Source of the DNA: Defluviitaleaceae bacterium
GTDB lineage: Bacteria > Bacillota > Clostridia > Lachnospirales > WRAX01
Assembly (NCBI GenBank): GCA_009784575.1
Contig: WRBK01000021.1
Span: forward strand, 1 to 33,631
Reading direction: 5' to 3'
Length of the DNA: 33,631 bases
Below the pieces are notes generated by a model, which saw nothing but the letters and a program-made list of their open reading frames with translations, did no database searches and was not told where the DNA came from. This document shows positions 1 through 7,849 of the stretch, one piece after another (the stretch's first letter is position 1; each line of letters opens with the position of its first letter). Position numbers and translations under genes: made by a program.

Positions 1-1
1 A

Positions 2-49
2 ACCCCCACTCCAACCCCCACCCCAACTCCAACCCCCACACCAACCCCA
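2..49 (+). repeat. Thr-Pro codon repeat
   Basis: An imperfect tandem of ACN-CCN codons encodes eight Thr-Pro dipeptides at the window edge. Such TP runs are typical extended, glycosylatable linkers between domains of surface proteins. The array probably extends beyond the window. Confidence 0.8.
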
Positions 50-1483
50 TCGTCACCACCCACGACGGCAACTTTGCCTGCGGGCGATGGTATAGGCTCT
101 CCTTTTGAAATTGCAACAGTGGGGAATCTGATGTGGATGGCGGAAAATCCATCGCAACTCAACCGCAACTTTGTGCTTATGGCGGACATTGATGCAACGA
201 CACTTACTCATCCGATAGGCAATAGCGGTGGTGGAATAACCAACTTCACAGGCACTTTTAACGGAAATGGAAATGCTATAACAGTGAACATTAATCAACC
301 AAGCATGTATAGTGTGGGATTATTTTCCAGAATAGGAGCTAATGGCACTATACAGAATCTAGAGGTGCGAGGTACGGTAGTTGGTGGCACGAGTACTGGC
401 GGTATAGCTGGCTCTACGCAAGGCACATCGGTTACTATACATAACTCATCATCCCGTGCAAATGTTACTGGAACAGATTTTGTTGGCGGCATTGTCGGCA
501 CTTTGAATTCTGGGAGCGACCTAGCATACAGCTTTGCTACAGGCAATATAACTAGCACAACGGTTGGTAGCGGCGTAGGCGGTCTTGTTGGTCAAATGAA
601 CTCTGGCTCTGCTGTGCGAAATACCTATGCCACGGGTGCTGTAACATCACCAGGTAGCCAAGTTGGTGGTCTTGTTGGTAACAATATCGGTGGTGTCATA
701 TCGTTTTCATATGCCTCTGGTACGGTGAATGGCAACACATCTGTAGGCGGCATTGTAGGCGGTATGAGCGGCGGTACGTTAAGTTTCAGCGTAGCCCTGA
801 ATGGAAATGTAAATGCTAATTGGGGTTCAGGGCGTGTTGTGGGAACTAACAGCGGTGCGCTATGGTCTAATCATGCGCGCGCTGATATGTACCTAGATGG
901 CTCAGTTTTTGGCGGTGCTGCAAATGCTACTCATGTGAATGGTCTCAGCGTTGCTGTTAGCTCTATGACATCTAGCTGGTGGGCTGGCTTGGGATGGTCG
1001 GCATCACATTGGAATCTTTCTGGCGACATACCTGTGCTTGTTAATGTTCCGAATCCAAGCACACAAAATCCTTTTGTGCCTCCAGTGGCAACAATGATTA
1101 GTATTTTCTCCTTCGGAGGAGGATTTAACATTGGAGTGTTGCCGCCTGATATTGTGCTGCCAGATGCGCCAGATTTTGACTTATTCCCGCCTGAAGATGA
1201 CGAAGAATTAAATGACGACGATATGAAAGAGCCAGACGATGATGAAGGCTATGACGATGATGAAACAGATGACGACGATGAGGATGATTATTATGATACA
1301 GATGACGATTATCCTGATGATGTTGACATAAAAGAACCAGAAGAAGATGAAGAAACTGACGTAGAAACTGACGAAGAAGGCGACCCAGACTATGAGGTAG
1401 ACCCAGAAGACGACCCATTTGACAATGGGGATGATGAGGAAACGGCGGCTATAAGGTCACTTCTATGGAAGGGTACAAAGTAG
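2..1483 (+). CDS. Surface protein with GLUG repeats and acidic tail (5' partial)
   Basis: The reading frame is open from base 2, so the true start lies upstream of the window. The visible part begins with a Thr-Pro dipeptide linker. About 300 residues of glycine-rich repeats follow, carrying GLUG-type cores such as VGGLVG and VGGIVG, each followed by a YATG/YASG/FATG-like segment. GLUG repeats are known from bacterial surface and secreted proteins, often adhesins or carbohydrate-binding proteins. The last ~90 residues are extraordinarily acidic (about 55 of 88 are Asp/Glu) and end in SLLWKGTK. There is no LPxTG sorting signal and no C-terminal membrane anchor, so attachment, if any, depends on the missing N-terminus. 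A hairpin follows directly. Extracellular location is inferred; the binding partner is unknown. Confidence 0.75.
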   Translation, partial: TPTPTPTPTPTPTPTPSSPPTTATLPAGDGIGSPFEIATVGNLMWMAENPSQLNRNFVLMADIDATTLTHPIGNSGGGITNFTGTFNGNGNAITVNINQPSMYSVGLFSRIGANGTIQNLEVRGTVVGGTSTGGIAGSTQGTSVTIHNSSSRANVTGTDFVGGIVGTLNSGSDLAYSFATGNITSTTVGSGVGGLVGQMNSGSAVRNTYATGAVTSPGSQVGGLVGNNIGGVISFSYASGTVNGNTSVGGIVGGMSGGTLSFSVALNGNVNANWGSGRVVGTNSGALWSNHARADMYLDGSVFGGAANATHVNGLSVAVSSMTSSWWAGLGWSASHWNLSGDIPVLVNVPNPSTQNPFVPPVATMISIFSFGGGFNIGVLPPDIVLPDAPDFDLFPPEDDEELNDDDMKEPDDDEGYDDDETDDDDEDDYYDTDDDYPDDVDIKEPEEDEETDVETDEEGDPDYEVDPEDDPFDNGDDEETAAIRSLLWKGTK

Positions 1484-1500
1484 TCCTGTTTAAATTATAC

Positions 1501-1542
1501 ACAAAGACCGTGGAGACTAAGTCTCTACGGTCTTTGTTGCTT
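1501..1542 (+). terminator. Hairpin terminator after the GLUG protein
   Basis: A 17-bp stem (1501-1517 with 1521-1537, one G-T wobble, TAA loop) lies 17 bases after the stop codon. The tail is TTGCTTGC rather than a pure T run, so efficiency is uncertain. It separates the surface-protein gene from the galactosidase operon. Confidence 0.7.
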
Positions 1543-1564
1543 GCGCACTAAAATAAAAAAAGTA

Positions 1565-1593
1565 TTGCATATTTTTTGTTGATATTGTATACT
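1565..1593 (+). promoter_or_regulatory. Promoter of the galactosidase operon
   Basis: TTGCAT at 1565-1570, a 17-base spacer and TATACT at 1588-1593 fit a housekeeping promoter. Transcription would begin near 1600, just before the GGAGG at 1601-1605. That excludes the more upstream TTG at 1593, which lies in the -10 box, and supports translation from 1617. Confidence 0.55.
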
Positions 1594-1616
1594 TGAATAG
1601 GGAGGTGAATCAAATC

Positions 1617-3698
1617 TTGATTAATCCTATTGCTAGCAAATACAATAATGAGCAAAGATTGTTGCATGGCGGTGACTACAATCCCGACCAATGGCTTAAT
1701 TATCCAGAGATATTGGCTGATGATATTGAGCTAATGCAAAAAGCTCATACCAATACCTTTAGTGTGAGCATATTTGCGTGGTCTGCACTAGAGTCTACAG
1801 AAGGCAATTTTCATTTTGATTGGCTGGATAAAATTATAGAAAATATAGCTAAAATAGACGGCAATGTCATTTTGGCTACCCCTAGCGGTGCGCGCCCTGC
1901 ATGGCTTTCTGCATCATATCCTGAGGTATTGCGAGTAAACGCGCGGCGCGAGCGTATGCTGCATGGAGGCAGGCACAATCATTGCTTTTCTTCTCCTGTG
2001 TATCGCGAGAAAGTTGAAATAATAAATACAAAATTAGCAGAGAGATATGGGAATTACCCTTCGTTGCTGATGTGGCATATATCGAATGAGTATGGTGGCG
2101 AATGCCATTGTCCATTATGTCAAGAGAATTTTCGTAATTGGCTAAAGGTCAAATATGGAGATATAAATACCCTAAACCATGCATATTGGAGTGCTTTTTG
2201 GAGTCATACATACAATGATTTTTCACAGGTGGAGTCCCCATCTCCTATAGGAGAAAGCGGCTTGCATGGGCTTACATTGGATTGGAAACGCTTTGTGAGC
2301 GACCAAACAATTAACTTTTACCGCCACGAGATAGCACCACTGCGCAAAATAACGCCAAATATACCAATTACTACAAACTTTATGGGTGAAGTGACAAATC
2401 CTCATCCTTTTGCTGGTCTTGACTATGCCAAATTTGCAAAAGAAGTTGATATAATAAGCTGGGATGCATACCCAAGATGGCATAACGACTACGAAACCAC
2501 AGAATTTTTGGCATCCAAACTTGCTTTTTTGAATGATTATTTCAGAACGCTGAAAGATATACCGTTTTTGGTATTAGAATCTACACCCAGTATGGTAAAT
2601 TGGCATCCCGTAAATAAAGCAAAACGACCAGGTATGCATATGCTGTCATCTATGGCTTGCATTGCCCATGGCTCGGATTCCATGATGTATTTTCAATGGC
2701 GGAAGAGCCGCGGCTCTTCCGAAAAGTTGCATGGAGCTGTGGTCGACCATGATAATTCTGCTGAAAATCGCGTGTTTAAGGATGTTGCTGCTGTAGGGCA
2801 AGCTTTAGAAAAAATCCCTGAAATAAAGGGCAGCAAAACACCTGCAAAAGTTGCTGTGCTATACGATGTAGAAAATCTCTGGGCATTGTCGGATGCGCAG
2901 GGTTACCACGGCGGCATGGATTATAATGATAAAAAATACCCCCAAACCCTTCACGCACACTACAGAGCTTTTTGGAAAAGAGACATCCCTATAGATGTGG
3001 TAACAAAAGATAAAAACTTAACTAAATATGACCTTGTGATTGCGCCAATGTTATATATGACAAGTGAGGAAACCATGGAAAAGCTTGCAGTATACGTTGA
3101 GGGCGGTGGTAGGCTTGTATCCACATATATGCTGGGCGTAGCGAATGAAAATGACCTTGTTCATCTAGGTGGTTTTCCGCAAAAGTTACGCGATGTCTTT
3201 GGTATACGCATCGTAGAAACTGACACATTATACCCCAAAGACAGAAATGCCATTATGTGGGGAGGCAAGCAATATGAAGCCTTTGACTACTGCGCAATCA
3301 TTGAAACTTGCGGCGCAAGAACCCTAGGAACATATGCAGATGATTTCTATAGCCGCACCCCTGCTGTAACAATGAATGGCTACGGAGAAGGTTTTGCGCA
3401 TTTCATAGGCGCACGCACAAATGAAGATTTTTTAGATGACTTTTATAATATATTCATCGAAAAGCTAGGGCTGTCCTGCTCTTTAATATCGGCACAAGAT
3501 GGGGTTTCTGTGCAGATGCGTGAAAATGGCGAGAATATATATTACTTTGCAATGAATTTTACAGAAAAGGGCAGGCAAATGACATTAGAAACAGAAATGC
3601 AAGACATGCTAAGTGGCAAGATGCTACAAAGCGGCATATATGATATGAAGCCCTATGGGGTGCATATATTTAAAAATAATAAGCTGAAAGGATGTTGA
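1617..3698 (+). CDS. ganA: GH42 beta-galactosidase
   Basis: Hydrolyses terminal beta-D-galactosides in the cytoplasm. The 693-residue length fits family GH42. The N-terminus has the family signature LLHGGDYNPDQW. The acid/base Glu is in HISNEYGG (about E158) and the nucleophile Glu in FLVLESTPS (about E321). Four cysteines (one in HNHCFSS, three in GECHCPLC) match the zinc site of GH42 enzymes. The Trp-rich barrel is followed by the usual trimerisation domain. The start is set by GGAGGTG at 1601 followed by TTG at 1617. No signal peptide is seen, so imported oligosaccharides are the likely substrates. It heads an operon with a sugar ABC transporter; the set resembles Bacillus ganSPQA (galactan utilisation), but the order differs and the exact substrate is inferred. 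Confidence 0.9.
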   Translation: MINPIASKYNNEQRLLHGGDYNPDQWLNYPEILADDIELMQKAHTNTFSVSIFAWSALESTEGNFHFDWLDKIIENIAKIDGNVILATPSGARPAWLSASYPEVLRVNARRERMLHGGRHNHCFSSPVYREKVEIINTKLAERYGNYPSLLMWHISNEYGGECHCPLCQENFRNWLKVKYGDINTLNHAYWSAFWSHTYNDFSQVESPSPIGESGLHGLTLDWKRFVSDQTINFYRHEIAPLRKITPNIPITTNFMGEVTNPHPFAGLDYAKFAKEVDIISWDAYPRWHNDYETTEFLASKLAFLNDYFRTLKDIPFLVLESTPSMVNWHPVNKAKRPGMHMLSSMACIAHGSDSMMYFQWRKSRGSSEKLHGAVVDHDNSAENRVFKDVAAVGQALEKIPEIKGSKTPAKVAVLYDVENLWALSDAQGYHGGMDYNDKKYPQTLHAHYRAFWKRDIPIDVVTKDKNLTKYDLVIAPMLYMTSEETMEKLAVYVEGGGRLVSTYMLGVANENDLVHLGGFPQKLRDVFGIRIVETDTLYPKDRNAIMWGGKQYEAFDYCAIIETCGARTLGTYADDFYSRTPAVTMNGYGEGFAHFIGARTNEDFLDDFYNIFIEKLGLSCSLISAQDGVSVQMRENGENIYYFAMNFTEKGRQMTLETEMQDMLSGKMLQSGIYDMKPYGVHIFKNNKLKGC
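2700..2721. repeat. 22-bp perfect palindrome inside the GH42 gene
   Basis: The half-site CGGAAGAGCCG is followed immediately by its exact reverse complement. It encodes the conserved segment around RKSRGSSEK, so it may be a by-product of coding, but a palindrome this long is rarely accidental and it is GC-rich compared with its surroundings. Confidence 0.6.
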
Positions 3699-3704
3699 CA
3701 AAAC

Positions 3705-4922
3705 ATGAAGAAATTTTTTTTACCAGTAATTTTGCTGACAGCCCTATTCATTATGGGTGCTTGCACAAATGATGACAATGGCGGGGGCGGGCAAGCCGCA
3801 TCTAGCGGAGACCCTGTAACACTAACTATCTGGGAATCTCTTGGTGGTCCAGATGAGTTTATTCAACAAGCTGGCACACGCTTTACTGAGCTACATCCAC
3901 ATATCACAATCCAATTTGTGAATGTAGAAATTGGCGATGCCGCTAACCAAATCGCACTTGATGGCCCTGCTGGTGTTGGCCCTGACCTCTTTGGCGCACC
4001 ACATGATACACTTGGTAATCTTGTTGTTGGCGGTCACATCCTGCCTACATCCAACCCAACGCAAGTTGCGAACATGGTAATGGATTCTGCCGTGCTTGCT
4101 ACCACATTTGACGGCACGCAATATGGCTATCCAATAGCCTCCGAAACTTATGCATTATTCTATAACAGAGACTTAGTAAGTTCTGCTGATGTCCCAAGAA
4201 CTTTTGAAGACCTCGTTGCTTTCTCTCGCGCTTTTAATGCGGCAAATCCTGGTATGAATGGCTTTGTTATGGACGTTAGTGCGGCATATTACACAATCGT
4301 TTTCACTACAGCGGGCGGTAACAGACTATTTGGTCCAAGCGGCGATGATGTCACAAATTCCTTTATTAATTCTCCTACGGCAGTGCAAGGCATGTATTTC
4401 TTCCAAAGTATGAGAGAGATTTTGGATGTACCAGCGGGGGATATGAACACGGCATTTGCTGATGCTGCCTTTTCTTCTGGTAATGCGGCTATGCATCTCA
4501 CAGGTCCTTGGAATATCGGGCCATTTAGAGATGCTGGGCTAAACTTTGGCGTAACAACAATACCTGCTTTGCCAGGCGAAACAAATCCGCCTGCATCTTT
4601 TGCTGGTACACGCGTTATGTTTGCATCTGCTTATTCTGACCATCCAGAAGAAGCTCAAATGTTCGCACATTTCCTTATTTCGGAGGAAATGCAACAATTG
4701 CGTTACAACATCACAGGCGCATTGCCATCCATGCCACTAGAGCTTGATGACGAGCATCTCAATGGTATTTTGGCTCAACTAGAGTATGCCTTCCCTATGC
4801 CTTCCGTTCCTGGTATGGCTGCATATTGGTCTGCTATGGAAGCGGCTAGTGCGCTAATATGGGATGGTGCTGGCGTTCAAGAAAATCTAGACCTTGCCAA
4901 TGCAGCGATGATGGGCAACTAG
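3705..4922 (+). CDS. ganS: Sugar ABC transporter substrate-binding lipoprotein
   Basis: Captures oligosaccharides outside the membrane for the two permeases downstream. The 405-residue protein starts with a lipoprotein signal (MKKFFLPVILL...FIMGAC, lipidated Cys at 20) and a short Asn/Asp/Gly linker. The rest is a family 1 (MalE-type) binding fold with motifs such as LTIWESLGG, the YGYPIASETYALFYNRD hinge region and NAAMHLTGPWNIG. It starts six bases after the galactosidase stop, with GAAAGG upstream, so it shares the operon. Context suggests beta-galacto-oligosaccharides; the family alone cannot separate these from maltodextrins. A stem-loop follows the stop, a common way to keep binding-protein mRNA more abundant than permease mRNA. 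Confidence 0.88.
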   Translation: MKKFFLPVILLTALFIMGACTNDDNGGGGQAASSGDPVTLTIWESLGGPDEFIQQAGTRFTELHPHITIQFVNVEIGDAANQIALDGPAGVGPDLFGAPHDTLGNLVVGGHILPTSNPTQVANMVMDSAVLATTFDGTQYGYPIASETYALFYNRDLVSSADVPRTFEDLVAFSRAFNAANPGMNGFVMDVSAAYYTIVFTTAGGNRLFGPSGDDVTNSFINSPTAVQGMYFFQSMREILDVPAGDMNTAFADAAFSSGNAAMHLTGPWNIGPFRDAGLNFGVTTIPALPGETNPPASFAGTRVMFASAYSDHPEEAQMFAHFLISEEMQQLRYNITGALPSMPLELDDEHLNGILAQLEYAFPMPSVPGMAAYWSAMEAASALIWDGAGVQENLDLANAAMMGN

Positions 4923-4952
4923 AAATCAAAGCTTATAAATCAGAAATTAAAA

Positions 4953-4988
4953 TGGGTGCGGGTACATGTTGTATCTGCACCCACTTTT
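4953..4988 (+). terminator. Stem-loop between binding protein and permease genes
   Basis: TGGGTGC (4953-4959) pairs with GCACCCA (4977-4983), and CTTTT follows. The position matches the partial terminator or mRNA-stabilising hairpins found after binding-protein genes in sugar ABC operons. Downstream genes have no separate promoter that I can see, so read-through is expected. Confidence 0.55.
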
Positions 4989-5009
4989 AAAAGAAAGGCG
5001 TGAATTGCT

Positions 5010-6332
5010 ATGTCCTTATCTTTGGACGGTAATGGCAAGTCCAAGCGGGCTATACTCATAACATCGCTTTTATTCATGGGGCTTGCGCATATACTGTTTT
5101 TTAAACAATATATAAAGGGCGCGTTTTTTGCCCTTGTTCAGATTGCCATGATTGCCTTTTTGCCTGTTGTTATCCCTGCGATACATGGGCTTATCACGCT
5201 TGGTGAACATAGACCAGAGCTTTCTGTGCGCTACCGCGACCATTCCATGTTTATGATGATAGAAGGCGTGGCTGTTTTGGCGGTTATTTTCATATTTTTA
5301 TGCATATATTTCATTTCTGTCAGAAGTGCGCAAAAAACATATAAGGACTATTGCGAAAATGGTAGATTAAGCAATAATAAAACCTCTATCAAAGAGGTTT
5401 TTAACCAGTCATTTGCTATTTTCGGATTGGCTCCTTCTGTTTTGCTCGTTGTGTTTTTTGTGGTTGTTCCTTTGGTTTTTGCGGCTCTGGTTGCTTTCAC
5501 AAATTATTCTAGCCCGCACCATATCCCGCCTGGCAACACAGTGGATTGGGTTGGTATGGATAACTTTGTGTCGCTTTTTGGTGGACAAACCTTGTGGACA
5601 TCCGCGCTGCTTCAGGTAGCAATTTGGACGGTCGTCTGGGCTGCTGCTGCCACCTTCACTTGCTATTTTGGCGGAATGATAATGGCAGTTATCATGAAGG
5701 ACTTCAAAGTCAAGTTTGCCCCCTTCTTTCGCTCAATATTTATCTTGCCATATGCTGTACCTGCTGTAATTTCCATGCTTGTATGGCGCAATCTGCTCAA
5801 TGGACACTTTGGCGCAATCAATCGAACATTACAACATTTTGGGATAATAGAAGGTATGATACCTTGGTTAGGCACGGAAGCTATGGTGCGCTTTACCGTG
5901 GTTATGGTAAATTTATGGGCGGGCTTTCCGTATTTTATGCTATTAACTATGGGTACAATGACCGCAATAAACCAAGACCTCTTTGAGCAAGCCCGCATAG
6001 ACGGTGCTAGCAAATGGCGGCTGTTTCGTCATATTACCTTCCCGTTGGTTACGTATCAAACAATGCCGCTTATCATAATGTCTTTCACACACAATATCAA
6101 TAATTTTGGCGCGATATTTTTTCTCACTGGCGGTCAGCCAGCGGTGGCGCATTCACCAATTTCTGGCGCAACAGGAGCGGACATTCTCATAACATGGATA
6201 TATCGCCTAACAATGGAAACTCTACAATATCACTTTGCGGCTGTGCTTGCGGTAATGATTTTCATAATCCTTGCACCTTTTGCTATAACTATTTTTGTGC
6301 GAACAAAGTCGTTTAGGGAGGGAGAGCTATGA
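5010..6332 (+). CDS. ganP: Sugar ABC transporter permease (MalF/GanP type)
   Basis: Membrane subunit that forms the sugar channel with the next gene product. The 440 residues include an N-terminal extension with about three hydrophobic segments in the first ~100 residues (ITSLLFMGLAHILFF and IEGVAVLAVIFIFLCIYF are the clearest). The conserved inner-membrane permease core follows. The EAA loop, EQARIDGASKWRLF at about residue 326, contacts the ATPase. Length and extension match MalF/GanP-like proteins. The start has GAAAGG upstream in a short gap holding the stem-loop after the binding-protein gene. The stop overlaps the next start (ATGA). No ATPase gene is in this operon, as in other systems served by a shared MsmX-type ATPase. 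Confidence 0.88.
   Translation: MSLSLDGNGKSKRAILITSLLFMGLAHILFFKQYIKGAFFALVQIAMIAFLPVVIPAIHGLITLGEHRPELSVRYRDHSMFMMIEGVAVLAVIFIFLCIYFISVRSAQKTYKDYCENGRLSNNKTSIKEVFNQSFAIFGLAPSVLLVVFFVVVPLVFAALVAFTNYSSPHHIPPGNTVDWVGMDNFVSLFGGQTLWTSALLQVAIWTVVWAAAATFTCYFGGMIMAVIMKDFKVKFAPFFRSIFILPYAVPAVISMLVWRNLLNGHFGAINRTLQHFGIIEGMIPWLGTEAMVRFTVVMVNLWAGFPYFMLLTMGTMTAINQDLFEQARIDGASKWRLFRHITFPLVTYQTMPLIIMSFTHNINNFGAIFFLTGGQPAVAHSPISGATGADILITWIYRLTMETLQYHFAAVLAVMIFIILAPFAITIFVRTKSFREGEL
5379..5402 (+). other. Terminator-like hairpin inside the permease gene
   Basis: A perfect 9-bp stem (5379-5387 with 5393-5401), five-base loop and ending in a T run looks like an intrinsic terminator, yet lies about 370 bases inside the open permease frame. 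It encodes NNKTSIKEVF without interruption. Chance formation in AT-rich coding sequence is possible. Confidence 0.4.
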
Positions 6333-7165
6333 CGAATTTCACACGCAAGCTTAATTTTGCAATAGTGCTTATATTTTTGATAATAATATCGCTTGTGGTG
6401 CTATATCCGCTTGTATATGTGCTTTCGGCGGCGGTTTCGCCTGGCAGCTCCATAGCTACATTAAGCATAGCCCCTTTTGCAGATGGCTTTACGCTAGACC
6501 ATTTCCGTTTCTTATTTTTTGAAAGCAATTATCCCATATGGTTTCGTAATACATTGTTTATTGCTGTGACAACGTCACTGGGAACAGTCATCATTGCATC
6601 ACTTGGTGCATATATATTTTCGCGTTTCCGTTTTGCGTTCAAAAAAGGGATGCTGCTTTCCATGCTTATTTTGCAGATTTTCCCATCCTTTGTAGGTATG
6701 ATAGCGGTATTTATAGTTGTTTTGCGCATAGGGCTTTTTGATAATCTTTGGGGGCTTATTTTGGTATACCTAGCCATGAACATCCCGTTTAATGTATGGC
6801 TAGTAAAAGGCTATATGGACACTATTCCGAAAAGTATGGATGAGGCGGCACGGATTGATGGCGCAAGCCATTTTCGTACATGGCTTACTATAATAATGCC
6901 CATAGCAAAGCCTATTATAACATTTTTGGCTATAACAAGCTTTGTAGCACCTTGGATGGACTTTATATTCCCGAATCTTCTGCTACGCTCTCCAGAAAAC
7001 CAAACATTGGCACTTGGTCTCTTTACCTTTGTGCTAGATGATACCAGAAACGAATTTACCCGCTTTGCGGCTGGCTCTGTGACTGTGGCTATACCATTTA
7101 TCATTGCCTTTGTGCTTACGCAAAAAATGTTATTGAAGACACTGGGTGGAGCGGTGAAAGAATAA
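6329..7165 (+). CDS. ganQ: Sugar ABC transporter permease (MalG/GanQ type)
   Basis: Second membrane subunit of the importer. The 278 residues hold about six hydrophobic segments. The EAA loop DEAARIDGASHFRTW at about residues 171-185 is the coupling site for the ATPase. The GGGAGGGAG ribosome binding site lies inside the end of the preceding permease gene, and the ATGA overlap indicates translational coupling. The C-terminus (QKMLLKTLGGAVKE) is typical of MalG-like permeases, whose tail reaches into the ATPase dimer. The GNAT gene follows 18 bases later. Confidence 0.88.
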   Translation: MTNFTRKLNFAIVLIFLIIISLVVLYPLVYVLSAAVSPGSSIATLSIAPFADGFTLDHFRFLFFESNYPIWFRNTLFIAVTTSLGTVIIASLGAYIFSRFRFAFKKGMLLSMLILQIFPSFVGMIAVFIVVLRIGLFDNLWGLILVYLAMNIPFNVWLVKGYMDTIPKSMDEAARIDGASHFRTWLTIIMPIAKPIITFLAITSFVAPWMDFIFPNLLLRSPENQTLALGLFTFVLDDTRNEFTRFAAGSVTVAIPFIIAFVLTQKMLLKTLGGAVKE

Positions 7166-7183
7166 TCTAAGGAGTACGTCATT

Positions 7184-7609
7184 ATGAACCTTACTTTTGA
7201 AATGTTGCTTGAAGAGGATATTCCGCAATTAAAAGAAATTTTGGGGAGATACATGGAGAGTCCGCAACAGGTTAGGGAGTTCGTGTCAGAAAAACAAAAT
7301 ATCGCCATCGTTGCAAAACTTGATGGAAAAGTGGTTGGCTTAGTATATGGATACTTCTTGACTTGTTTTCACAATGTCAAGCCTCAGTTTTTCATTTATT
7401 CCGTTGACATTCACGAAAAATATCAGGGGAAAGGCTGCGGAACAAAATTCATGAGACATGTAGTTGATTGGGCAAGAGATAATGGATTCTCAGAAAGCTT
7501 TGTTATGACGGATGAAAGCAATTCACATGCATGTAAAGTGTATAAAAAAGCTGGAATGACAAATGATGAAGCTGATGCAACAAGAGTATATGAAGTTCAT
7601 TACAAGTAA
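7184..7609 (+). CDS. GNAT-family N-acetyltransferase
   Basis: Transfers an acetyl group from acetyl-CoA to an unknown amine. The 141-residue protein has the GNAT core: a central strand (KPQFFIYSVDIHEKYQG) leading into the acetyl-CoA pyrophosphate loop YQGKGCG at about residues 81-87, and a C-terminal FVMTDESNSHACKVYKKAGM segment typical of the fold. AAGGAG lies 12 bases before the ATG. It follows the permease after 18 bases and may be the last gene of the galactoside operon, although its role there is not obvious. It ends just before a strong terminator. Similar GNAT proteins act on aminoglycosides, other small amines or proteins; nothing here identifies the substrate. Confidence 0.8.
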   Translation: MNLTFEMLLEEDIPQLKEILGRYMESPQQVREFVSEKQNIAIVAKLDGKVVGLVYGYFLTCFHNVKPQFFIYSVDIHEKYQGKGCGTKFMRHVVDWARDNGFSESFVMTDESNSHACKVYKKAGMTNDEADATRVYEVHYK

Positions 7610-7619
7610 GGAATTAACA

Positions 7620-7653
7620 AATACCACCCCCGCCAAATAGCAAGGGTGGTATT
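7620..7653. terminator. Bidirectional terminator
   Basis: AATACCACCC (7620-7629) pairs perfectly with GGGTGGTATT (7644-7653), followed by an AT-rich tail. It lies between two convergent genes and probably ends transcription of both; the minus-strand stop is immediately adjacent. Confidence 0.75.
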
Positions 7654-7654
7654 A

Positions 7655-7837
7655 TTATTCTACTTCTTTGTCAACCGCTGAATCTGTTGACTTTTTACGC
7701 CTTTTAATACATTCCGTCAACAAAAATTCTATCTGCCCATTAAGCGACCGGAAGTCATCTTCTGCCCAAGCCATCAGCTCTTTCCATAGCGATGCAGATA
7801 TCCGCAAAGGCACTTGCTTTTTCTCGTTATCCTTCAC
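7655..7837 (-). CDS. Arc-like ribbon-helix-helix protein
   Basis: A 60-residue protein with the proportions of an Arc/MetJ-type DNA-binding dimer: beta strand KQVPLRIS (about 7-14), helix A ASLWKELMAWAEDDFRS (15-31) and helix B beginning LNGQIEFLL (32 on), followed by a basic tail. The start is GTG at 7837 with TAAGGGTG upstream. It begins 12 bases after the SPFH gene, so the two are almost certainly one operon; I recall the same pairing in other Clostridia. It may regulate that operon, because tandem 8-bp palindromes of the kind RHH proteins bind overlap the promoter. This is inference; such small proteins are sometimes annotated as antitoxins, but no toxin is adjacent. Confidence 0.75.
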   Translation of the reverse strand: MKDNEKKQVPLRISASLWKELMAWAEDDFRSLNGQIEFLLTECIKRRKKSTDSAVDKEVE

Positions 7838-7849
7838 AAAATCACACCC

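Noticed and set aside
1125-1418. Long minus-strand open frame opposite the acidic tail (Leu/His/Arg-rich)
   Set aside because: It is the antisense of GAT/GAA repeats, which rarely form stops; no ribosome binding site and low-complexity product.
6811-7308. 165-codon minus-strand frame across the permease/GNAT junction
   Set aside because: Overlaps two well-supported plus-strand genes and lacks a ribosome binding site.
7655-7837. Antitoxin of a toxin-antitoxin pair
   Set aside because: The partner gene is a 344-residue SPFH membrane protein, not a toxin; RHH fold alone does not indicate an antitoxin.
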